64,000 nucleotides of DNA from Paraburkholderia kururiensis JCM 10599 = LMG 19447 (GTDB taxonomy: Bacteria > Pseudomonadota > Gammaproteobacteria > Burkholderiales > Burkholderiaceae). The notes below the pieces were generated by a model that saw only the letters and a list, made by a program, of their open reading frames with translations, had not been told where the DNA came from and did no database searches. This document shows positions 1 through 5,341 of the stretch, piece after piece. The stretch's first letter is position 1; the number at the start of each line of letters is the position of its first letter. The position numbers and the translations under genes were made by a program. Location of the stretch: NCBI RefSeq assembly GCF_003986935.1, contig NZ_RJZE01000002.1:1-64000 (forward strand). Direction: 5' to 3'.

Positions 1-334
1 GGACACGGTCGCCGAACAGCTCGGCTAGCAATGCCGAACCGGCCTTCATGTTGGATTCCGTCACCGCGCCGCCCGAAAAGAAATTGTCCAGATTCGTGCG
101 CACCAGCGACCGGTCGAGCCGCGGCGAATCGAGCACGGCCGTGAGCGCATCGGCGCCCGAGGGAGTCGCCAGACCCCGGTGGATGATCGCCGCAAGAAGA
201 TTCGGCAAAAGCGAGTCCACTGCATCCTTCACATCGCTCCTCGCCTCTCCGAGAAACGGAGGAGCCTGCTCGCTGACCGGCGTTGCAACCAGGTTATGCA
301 ACGTCCGAAGAATGTCGGGATACGTCATACACAT
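1..334 (-). CDS. DUF937-like protein, N-terminal part (gene runs off the left edge)
   Basis: The first 111 codons are open on the minus strand up to the window edge, so the C-terminus is missing. Two in-frame ATGs lie at 334 and 328, preceded by an AAGGAG ribosome-binding site; the one at 328 has the better spacing. The translation has the pattern of DUF937 (YidB-like) proteins: a helical start, then LPNLLAAI, a short GLATPSGADAL segment and a glycine-containing GG turn. DUF937 proteins have no established biochemical role, and some Burkholderia members carry extra C-terminal domains, which cannot be judged here. The gene is preceded by an AT-rich leader unlike the surrounding DNA. The gene is clearly coding, but the family call is by pattern only. 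Confidence 0.65.
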   Translation of the reverse strand, partial: MCMTYPDILRTLHNLVATPVSEQAPPFLGEARSDVKDAVDSLLPNLLAAIIHRGLATPSGADALTAVLDSPRLDRSLVRTNLDNFFSGGAVTESNMKAGSALLAELFGDRV

Positions 335-470
335 TTTCTCCTTGCGGTTTAAAAAACTTCTCTTTTTCTTTATTGCTCTTTCATTTAAATAAAAATTCAA
401 AACGAATGAATTGATTGAAAGCGCAGAACACTCGAAAAATCAATTTATTTAACAGGCAATACCCGGCCGC
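335..470. promoter_or_regulatory. AT-rich leader upstream of the DUF937-like gene
   Basis: This stretch is dominated by A and T (long runs around 350-400 and 405-450) inside a window that is otherwise strongly GC-rich. It lies immediately upstream of the minus-strand DUF937-like gene and probably contains its promoter. Several weak -35/-10 combinations are possible and none stands out. Its composition suggests foreign origin or a binding region for a nucleoid protein of the H-NS/MvaT class; this is inference. Confidence 0.4.
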
Positions 471-559
471 CACACGCGTGAAATCTGCGTATGGACGAAC
501 GAAGCGCGGCCGATGGAGTCAGCCACAACATTGATTTCAACGGGATAAGTCGCCGGATC

Positions 560-652
560 GTGCCGCGAGACGGCACATGACGATTTCGAGGTAGATTCCC
601 TGCTCCGCTATGCTGCGGATCATAATGGGCATCACGAGACGCTGTGATGTGT
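560..652 (-). ncRNA. Candidate small RNA, copy A
   Basis: Downstream of a good sigma-70 promoter (659-688, minus) the presumed transcript begins near 652. It can form a CATCAC/GTGATG hairpin (631-650), then a TCCGC/GCGGA hairpin (604-619), then a GTGCCG/CGGCAC hairpin (about 559-575). The second hairpin with its flank, a 17-bp block at 604-620, is identical in copy B at 4157-4173, at nearly the same distance from the promoter. No convincing reading frame with a ribosome-binding site is seen. There is no clear T-rich terminator, so the 3' end is a guess. It could instead be the end of a mobile element. Confidence 0.3.
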
Positions 653-658
653 GGCTCA

Positions 659-688
659 AGTATAGAGAGTCTTTACAACGGAATGCAA
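659..688 (-). promoter_or_regulatory. Sigma-70 type promoter of small-RNA copy A
   Basis: Reading the minus strand, TTGCAT (688-683) and TATACT (664-659) are separated by 18 bp. Copy B has TTGCGT and TATACT with the same 18-bp spacer. Conservation of both boxes and their spacing, while the spacer differs, supports a functional promoter. Confidence 0.5.
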
Positions 689-804
689 CAAAAAAACAAC
701 CCCGCGGCACATTCGGACATTGCATTACGCACGAGCGTAGGTGGGATTCCCGTCAATACCTTTTCGAGGGTGCCGCAACCTCTGAAATTTGCCACCCTGC
801 GAAC

Positions 805-834
805 GAGGTAGGTCGGAAAAAGTAGAGGCCAACG
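805..834 (+). repeat. Left terminal inverted repeat of the first IS3-family element
   Basis: The 30 bases match the reverse complement of 2035-2064 at about 25 positions, including a shared GAGGCCAACG inner block and GGTCGGAA outer block. This is the expected arrangement for transposase-binding ends of IS3-family elements. Confidence 0.7.
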
Positions 835-863
835 TTTCGTACAATCGTGAAACGGAGGCATGG

Positions 864-1166
864 ATGAATCGAACTCCCAAGGCGGTCTACACAAGCGAAT
901 TTCGTGAGCAGGCAGTCAAGCTGGCGCTCAGTGAAGGTGTCGGTATTTGGGAGGCGGCACGGCGGCTGTCGGTTCCTCTCAAGACGTTGGCGAACTGGGT
1001 CCGTTCAGCGAGAGTGGGCAAGCTGCAGGAAGTCGGCAAGGAGCAGAAGCCGCAAACAGCACTTGAGGCCGAGCGTGCACGCGTGCAGCGGGAACTGGCG
1101 GAAGTGAAGGTGGAGCGCGATCTGTTAAGAAGATTCGCGACGTACTTCGCGAGAGAGTCGCGATGA
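864..1166 (+). CDS. IS3-family transposase OrfA (DNA-binding subunit)
   Basis: This 100-residue protein has an N-terminal helix-turn-helix of the transposase_8 type (FREQAVKLALSEG, then an ARRLSVPLKTLANWV recognition helix at about residues 14-46). A charged coiled-coil tail rich in Glu, Arg and Lys follows (about residues 65-95), as usual for the leucine-zipper part of IS3 OrfA. An ATG at 864 is preceded by an ACGGAGG ribosome-binding site. The end overlaps the start of orfB by 4 bases, the usual arrangement for making a fused OrfAB by frameshifting. OrfA looks intact, but its partner is broken, so at most it could act as a DNA-binding inhibitor of related elements. That last point is inference. 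Confidence 0.8.
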   Translation: MNRTPKAVYTSEFREQAVKLALSEGVGIWEAARRLSVPLKTLANWVRSARVGKLQEVGKEQKPQTALEAERARVQRELAEVKVERDLLRRFATYFARESR

Positions 1167-2032
1167 GGTACGGCGTGATTGAACGGATGCGACAGGACTA
1201 TCCGGTGCCGCCGATGTGTCGAATGCTGGGTGTTTCGGTCAGCGGCTATTACGCTTGACGCAAACGCTCGCCCTCGAAACGGGCAAGGCAGGAGGCCCGG
1301 CTCGAAGCCGAAATTCTCGCTGCCCATCAGCGCACGCGCGAAAGCTTTGGCCCCGAACGCCTGCAGAAACACCTTGAGCGCCATGGAATTCATGTGGGCG
1401 TATGTCGGATAAAGCGGTTGCGCAGGAAACTGGGCCTGCGGTGCGGGCAGAAGCGCAAGTTCAAGGCCACCACCAATTCACGGCATGATCTGCCCGTCGC
1501 ACCGAACCTGCTGCAACAGGACTTCGACGTCTCGGCGCCCGATCAGGCCTGGTGCGGCGATCTCACATACATCGCGACCGACGAAGGATGGTTATATCTT
1601 GGTACAGCGGCGAAATCGTTGGCTATGCGATGAGTGAACGCATGACGAAGGACCTGGTGATGCAGGCGCTGTTTCGCGCTGTTTCGCGCCGTCTCGAACC
1701 GACGTCCGAAGCCCGGCCTGATTCAGCATACCGATCGCGGCTCGCAATATTGTTCATCGGCTTACCAGAAAATCGTCAGGCAGTTCGGCATGCGCGCGTC
1801 GATGAGCCGCCGCGGCAACTGCTACGATAACGCACCGATCGAATCGTTCTGGGGTTCGCTGAAGAGCGAGCTAATCTACCATCGGCGATTCGCTACACGC
1901 GAGCAGGCCAGACTCGCTATCAGCGAATACATCGAAATGTTTTACAACCGGCAGCGCACGCAGGCCCGTCTGGACTACCTGTCGCCTGCCGCATTTACGC
2001 AGCGATTCTATCTGGATCGCACCGCTGCTTAA
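1163..2032 (+). pseudogene. IS3-family transposase OrfB, inactivated (stop plus two frameshifts)
   Basis: The frame opens with MRYGVIERMRQDYPVP and shows the DDE integrase core: Asp in WCGDLTYI, Asp in HTDRGSQY and Glu in ESFWGSLKSE, so all three catalytic residues are still readable. Three lesions break it. A TGA lies at 1256-1258 in frame after SGYYA, where family members usually continue. A small deletion near 1590-1605 after DEGWLYL shifts the frame. A 10-bp tandem duplication (GCTGTTTCGC, about 1668-1687) shifts it again just before the second Asp. The last third, 1790-2032, is intact and ends at TAA. The copy is dead without complementation. Confidence 0.85.
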
Positions 2033-2034
2033 CG

Positions 2035-2064
2035 CGTTGGCCTCCACCGATTCCGACCGACCTC
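2035..2064 (+). repeat. Right terminal inverted repeat of the first IS3-family element
   Basis: Its reverse complement pairs with 805-834. It starts 2 bases after the orfB stop codon and ends with CCTC(A), which fits the CA-3' terminus of IS3-type ends. Confidence 0.65.
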
Positions 2065-2127
2065 AAACCGGGGGTAGGTCAGAGCGAAAGGTCTCCAGGA
2101 CTATCCAGAGCTTGACCGATGATTCTA

Positions 2128-3825
2128 CTAGTCGCCGTATCGGTAGCGGCTGCGCATCGCGTCAAGCGGATTCCCCTCGGCAAGAGTGCCACCGAGGCTA
2201 TGTATCACAGCGCTTGCGGCGTTGACTGCCGTCTGCACCGCACCTTCGATCCACCCGCCGGTGAACGAGCAGCAGCACCCGGCGAGGTAGATCCCGCTGT
2301 CCACGGTCGGATCAGCCGCCGTCTGGAACTGGTAGAACAGTGCCTGCGAGTGGACGTCTTCGCCTGGATGGTTCAGCTTGAAAGCGCCCAGCGCGTATGG
2401 GTCCAACAGCCAGTCGTGGCTAATTACGTTGCGCGCGTAGTCGTTGTCGAGCGGGCGCAGATGCGCGGCAAACGCGGGCGACACGGCACCGATCTCCGCG
2501 ACGAGCCGCTTGCATCGCTCGATCTTGTCGGTTAGCGACAGGATCTTGTGCGAATCGTCTTCCCACGTGTAGCTGATCAGCACTACGCCGTGCGCGTAGG
2601 GATCGTCGGGTGCGTAGTCAAGGCAGTAGATGCCGCGCGTCAGCGTATCGGTCTGAATGTTGTGCGGTAGCCCATGCCTGAGCCAGAACTTGTCGCGAGT
2701 CAGGATGAATAGTTTTGACGAGCTCACCATGTGCGTCTCTTTGATTGCTCGCATCACTTCTGGCGCGAACAGGTTCGAGGTATCTGTGATGCCCATACGA
2801 ACCTGCATCGCGCGGGTGGTTGTCGCGACAATGACGCGATCGAACGACTGCGTCGCCCCATCATCAAGCGCAAGCACAAACTTGCCATCTGCGCGCTTTG
2901 TCACGCCGCGCACGGCAGCGTGAACGATACAGTCGCGCACGCGGGCGTCGTCGGCGCCGTCGTCCAGCAGCCCTTGCGCGAGAGAGAAAATGCCAGCAGG
3001 AATCAGCCTGTGATCGACCTCAAGCTCATTGACGAGAATCCGCAGGATTTCGAGGAACGATGCATGATAGACCGGCTGGAACCCGCCCGATCCAATGCCG
3101 AGTGTGCCGAACAGGCGCAGATCCTTGTCTTTGCGCCAGCGCTCGCCACCGGGTGGAGTCGCGCCTGTGAAGATCGTGACGATCGCAGAGTAAAACGACG
3201 CGTCACCGAACTGGTCGATGTACTGTTGCCACCCGCGCTGTGCGTCGTCATAGCGATGCGCACGCAAAAGTGCCGTGAGTTCCGCCGGTGCGGGCAACCG
3301 TACGCCGCCGTCGAGCTGGGCGCCGTCACGGATGAAGGAGCGCCAGCCGTGGTCGACACTATCGAATAGCGCGGGAGGGGCATCGCCGGCCATCCAGCGG
3401 TATGCACGCCCCTGGTAATGGATCTCGGTATCCACGACGCCCGGATTGGGAAACGCGAATGTACTGTCGATGCCGAACCGGTTGAGGTAGTGGTAGAGGG
3501 CGGCCTGCGAAGGCGGGAACCGCATCGCGCCCATTTCGGCAAGCAGGCGCGGATGATCTGGATTGATCGGCTGTGTCAGCAGCCGTCCGCCTATGCGCGC
3601 GGGGTTCGCTTCGAACACAAACACCTGGCGGGCGCCCGCGCGCAGCAGTTCCGACGCAGCGACCAGCCCGCTGATTCCCGCGCCGATGATCGCGATCCTC
3701 GCATCGCATGCGCATTCTGCCGGCAGCACACCGAGACGCTCGCCGGTGCGGGCGAGGAAGGCGCCGTAATCGTACAGCGTATCGATGTACGGCAGCGTGT
3801 CTGGCAGGAATCCTGGAACGTTCAT
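2128..3825 (-). CDS. iaaM: Tryptophan 2-monooxygenase (auxin pathway, indole-3-acetamide route)
   Basis: This flavoenzyme oxidises L-tryptophan to indole-3-acetamide, the first step of a two-step route to the plant hormone indole-3-acetic acid. The 565-residue product is close to the roughly 557 residues of the Pseudomonas savastanoi enzyme and follows it along its length: LYDYG near the start, the FAD-binding GAGISG (about residues 48-53), EANPARIGGRL, then AEMGAMRFPPS, whose Arg corresponds to the substrate-carboxylate Arg of the family, FGTLGIGSGGF, SSSKLFILT, and LAGCCCSFTGGWIEGAVQTA near the end. I chose ATG 3825 because homologues begin just before LYDYG; an upstream TTG frame to 3894 is probably not coding. 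The ribosome-binding site is weak. The partner hydrolase iaaH is not in this window. The gene sits between two IS3 remnants, which suggests acquisition by transfer. Confidence 0.85.
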   Translation of the reverse strand: MNVPGFLPDTLPYIDTLYDYGAFLARTGERLGVLPAECACDARIAIIGAGISGLVAASELLRAGARQVFVFEANPARIGGRLLTQPINPDHPRLLAEMGAMRFPPSQAALYHYLNRFGIDSTFAFPNPGVVDTEIHYQGRAYRWMAGDAPPALFDSVDHGWRSFIRDGAQLDGGVRLPAPAELTALLRAHRYDDAQRGWQQYIDQFGDASFYSAIVTIFTGATPPGGERWRKDKDLRLFGTLGIGSGGFQPVYHASFLEILRILVNELEVDHRLIPAGIFSLAQGLLDDGADDARVRDCIVHAAVRGVTKRADGKFVLALDDGATQSFDRVIVATTTRAMQVRMGITDTSNLFAPEVMRAIKETHMVSSSKLFILTRDKFWLRHGLPHNIQTDTLTRGIYCLDYAPDDPYAHGVVLISYTWEDDSHKILSLTDKIERCKRLVAEIGAVSPAFAAHLRPLDNDYARNVISHDWLLDPYALGAFKLNHPGEDVHSQALFYQFQTAADPTVDSGIYLAGCCCSFTGGWIEGAVQTAVNAASAVIHSLGGTLAEGNPLDAMRSRYRYGD

Positions 3826-3872
3826 GGTGATCGGAAGGAAGTAGTAAGCCCAGGGCACAGGTCGCGGCCTCG

Positions 3873-3900
3873 TACTGGCAGATGAATGCCGCAAAGCGGC
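3873..3900 (-). other. Partial copy of the small-RNA promoter region upstream of iaaM
   Basis: The 14 bases TACTGGCAGATGAA at 3873-3886 also occur at 4226-4239, inside the promoter of small-RNA copy B. On the minus strand the likeness extends outward to a TTGCG box, with a 3-base insertion between. The -10 box and hairpins are absent, so this looks like a truncated third copy whose break falls about 50 bp upstream of the iaaM start. Confidence 0.35.
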
Positions 3901-4060
3901 CCATTGGCGTTAACGGGATCGACGCGTTTCACACAGATTCGGAGCACCTCGTCACGCACTGCAAAACGATTTGTGCACGTGACCGGATGAATGAAAGATG
4001 AAAAGCGTGATGGCCATACAGGACGGAAGCCCACACCGCGCTTGTTTCGGTGGCAGCTCG

Positions 4061-4120
4061 CCAGACGTGCTGACTCAACGCCAGACGTGCTGACTCAACG
4101 CCAGACGTGCTGACTCAACG
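4061..4120. repeat. 20-bp sequence repeated three times in tandem
   Basis: The unit CCAGACGTGCTGACTCAACG occurs three times without a mismatch and without spacers (4061-4080, 4081-4100, 4101-4120). The identity of the copies indicates recent expansion or selection as a binding array. It lies between the small-RNA copy B and iaaM in non-coding DNA. There are no spacers, so it is not a CRISPR array. Confidence 0.95.
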
Positions 4121-4121
4121 T

Positions 4122-4208
4122 AAAAAGGGAGGGCGATTCGGAGTGAAACTGACGATTCCGCTATGCTGCGGATGGGCGAGAGCTGTATCGCTCTTTCACT
4201 TTGGAAGT
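4122..4208 (-). ncRNA. Candidate small RNA, copy B
   Basis: From a predicted start near 4208 the minus-strand transcript can form a TCACTT/AAGTGA hairpin (about 4197-4211, partly overlapping the predicted start), an AGAGC/GCTCT hairpin (4179-4194) and the TCCGC/GCGGA hairpin (4157-4172) that is shared exactly with copy A. A run of five Ts on the minus strand at 4126-4122 could mark the end, though no hairpin sits directly before it. The structure is kept between copies while the stem sequences differ, as expected of a structured RNA. No reading frame with a ribosome-binding site is visible. A match to the betaproteobacterial toxic small RNA family is possible but was not tested. Confidence 0.3.
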
Positions 4209-4214
4209 GAGCTA

Positions 4215-4244
4215 AGTATAGTGACTACTGGCAGATGAACGCAA
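4215..4244 (-). promoter_or_regulatory. Sigma-70 type promoter of small-RNA copy B
   Basis: On the minus strand, TTGCGT (4244-4239) and TATACT (4220-4215) are separated by 18 bp, followed by TTAGC. The arrangement matches copy A, where the boxes are TTGCAT and TATACT with the same spacer length. Confidence 0.5.
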
Positions 4245-4272
4245 CAGCGATCCACCCGGCTGGAAAGGCTCC

Positions 4273-4410
4273 ATCGATGGAGCTGTGGTGGGTCGGTGGC
4301 TGCGACGAGTATTACAGAGGTATTTGAACTACCACGCGGCGCCCGATTGCGTATTCCAAGGCAATTCGAGTAGCCGTTCCACGGTAAAGCGAGCGAGCAT
4401 TCCCCGCTGA
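4273..4410 (+). pseudogene. Possible C-terminal fragment of a group II intron reverse transcriptase/maturase
   Basis: An open stretch of about 45 codons encodes VGRWLRRVLQRYLNYHAAP, which resembles the maturase-domain pattern W-L-R-x-V-x-x-G-Y-x-x-Y-H/Y-A-V-P of group II intron-encoded proteins. The rest of the reverse transcriptase is missing upstream and the similarity fades after CVF, ending in TGA at 4408. It has no plausible start. Only a short motif supports the call, so chance resemblance is possible. Confidence 0.35.
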
Positions 4411-4609
4411 ACCGAGGGGCAATTCCACGTCATTACGAGCGGGGCAGGCGTGACGACGCGGGGATGTTGTCTTTTACTCCTGGTCCTTTTTGCTGGTCAA
4501 ACTGTCTCGGGTTTTGCGAAGCGATTCGCCGGCAAGCGCCATGCGATGTGCGTTATGGACCTGACCTTGGCCCACAAAACTGTCCCACTTGGAAGTGGAA
4601 AATTCCGGC

Positions 4610-4927
4610 ATGACGTTGTCACCAAGACGAGGAGGTCATGCTGCGAAGAAGAGCGAGTTCACCGAGGAACAGATTACCTATGCGTTGAAGCAGACCGAAC
4701 TGGGCACGCCGGTCGCGGAGGTATGTCGCAAGATGGGGATCAGCGATGCGACGTTCTACAATCGGCGGACGAAATATGGCGGGCTGTTGCCTTCGGAGCT
4801 GCGCCGGCTGAAGCAGCTTGAGGAAGAGAACGCGAAGCTCAAGCGGCTCGTGGCCGATCTGTCGCTGGACAAGGCCATGTTGCAGGATGTCTTTCAAAAA
4901 AGCTCTGAGGCCTTCCCGGCGCCGTGA
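4610..4927 (+). pseudogene. IS3-family transposase OrfA, frameshifted at both ends
   Basis: The frame reads KKSEFTEEQITYALKQTELG, then VCRKMGISDATFYNRRTKYG (helix-turn-helix) and a leucine-rich zipper LRRLKQLEEENAKLKRLVADL, typical of IS407-group OrfA. The ATG that has a GGAGG site (4638) is one base out of frame with this reading, so the natural start appears damaged; the in-frame ATG at 4610 has no good site. Near 4890 one base seems lost, turning the usual DVLSKKL ending into DVFQKSSEAFPAP. The A-rich slippery stretch just after it, used for the programmed OrfAB frameshift, is still visible. Confidence 0.7.
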
Positions 4928-5105
4928 ACGGGTCACGGACTTGATGCAGCGTTTCGGCGCGAGCCAGCGGCAGACCTACGCGTTGTTGCAACTGTCCCGC
5001 ACGGTCTACCGTTACGAGTCGGTCGCGCGGGATCAGAGCGCACTGGGAATGCGCATCAGGGAGATCACGCAAGTGCGGGTGCATTACGGTGCACCGCGCG
5101 TGTGA
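4887..5105 (+). pseudogene. IS3-family transposase OrfB, N-terminal fragment
   Basis: The fragment reads LMQRFGASQRQTYALLQLSRTVYRYESVARDQSALGMRIREIT and ends VHYGAPRV before TGA at 5103-5105. This is the helix-turn-helix region that precedes the rve integrase domain in IS407-like OrfB; full-length family members continue for about 200 more residues. No catalytic residue is present, so it is a dead remnant. Confidence 0.75.
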
Positions 5106-5341
5106 CCGCAATTCGAGGTCCGTAAGCATGCAATACTCCGTGAACTGATACCGTGTTTGATACCGTTACGCGCCGTGACGGTACCAAAATGGATTGTCTG
5201 CAGAGAAAGATGCTATACCGTCGCTCATGCCGTCGGCGACGCGGGGCTGCCGACGGACGGCAGCGGACCAAGATAGTCGATAAACCCCTGTTTTCGTGGG
5301 GAAAATCAGGGGATCGACGGACCACTGCAGAGGATCCTAAA
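5106..5341. other. Repeat- and hairpin-rich junction against the guaA 3' end (possible integration site)
   Basis: No gene is seen in these 236 bases. There are two copies of TGATACCGT 12 bp apart (5146-5154, 5158-5166) and a near-inverted copy ACGGTACC (5178-5185), a perfect 8-bp stem CCGTCGGC/GCCGACGG (5230-5256), and a long stem CCCCTGTTTTC/GAAAAtCAGGGG with one bulge (5285-5312) about 30 bp beyond the guaA stop. Short spaced GATACCGT-type repeats resemble arm-type sites near integrases, and the guaA 3' end is a known island insertion site; the attachment-site role is inference. No integrase gene is present. The hairpin could also end guaA transcription. Confidence 0.4.

Larger units (their letters stand above)
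805..2065 (+). mobile_element. Decayed IS3-family insertion sequence (about 1.26 kb)
   Basis: This is a two-gene IS3-type element with orfA at 864-1166 and orfB at 1163-2032, bounded by imperfect inverted repeats of about 30 bp (805-834 and 2035-2064). I count roughly 25 of 30 matching positions between the ends. OrfA is intact, but orfB carries a stop codon and two frameshifts, so the element should not move by itself. No flanking target duplication of 3 bp was found at the boundaries I placed, so exact ends may be off by a base or two. The name of the element was not determined. Confidence 0.8.
4581..5105 (+). mobile_element. Second IS3-family element (IS407-like), frameshifted and truncated at the right
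   Basis: OrfA and the first part of orfB of an IS407-like element are recognisable. The likely left end is TGTCCCACTTGG at 4581, which is a guess. OrfB stops at 5105 after about 75 codons, so the catalytic DDE domain and the right inverted repeat are missing. The break lies 236 bp from the guaA stop codon, next to the repeat region described at 5106-5341, suggesting loss during rearrangement of the island end. Confidence 0.75.

Noticed and set aside
48..392. Plus-strand frame of 114 codons at the left edge
   Set aside because: It is the opposite strand of the DUF937-like gene, which has a good ribosome-binding site and a coherent protein pattern.
537..725. Minus-strand frame of 62 codons
   Set aside because: It has no ribosome-binding site and spans the promoter and hairpins of small-RNA copy A; the protein is not coherent.
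801..2068. 3-bp target duplication around the first IS3 element
   Set aside because: Bases on either side of the boundaries I placed do not match; the ends may have decayed or be off by a base.
3826..3894. N-terminal extension of iaaM from a TTG
   Set aside because: Homologues start just before LYDYG, and the extension overlaps a repeat of the small-RNA promoter.
4061..4120. CRISPR array
   Set aside because: The three 20-bp repeats touch directly, with no spacers and no cas genes.
4450..4821. Plus-strand frame with a hydrophobic start resembling a signal peptide
   Set aside because: It runs into the IS3 orfA region in another frame and shows no family pattern; the hydrophobic start is likely chance.
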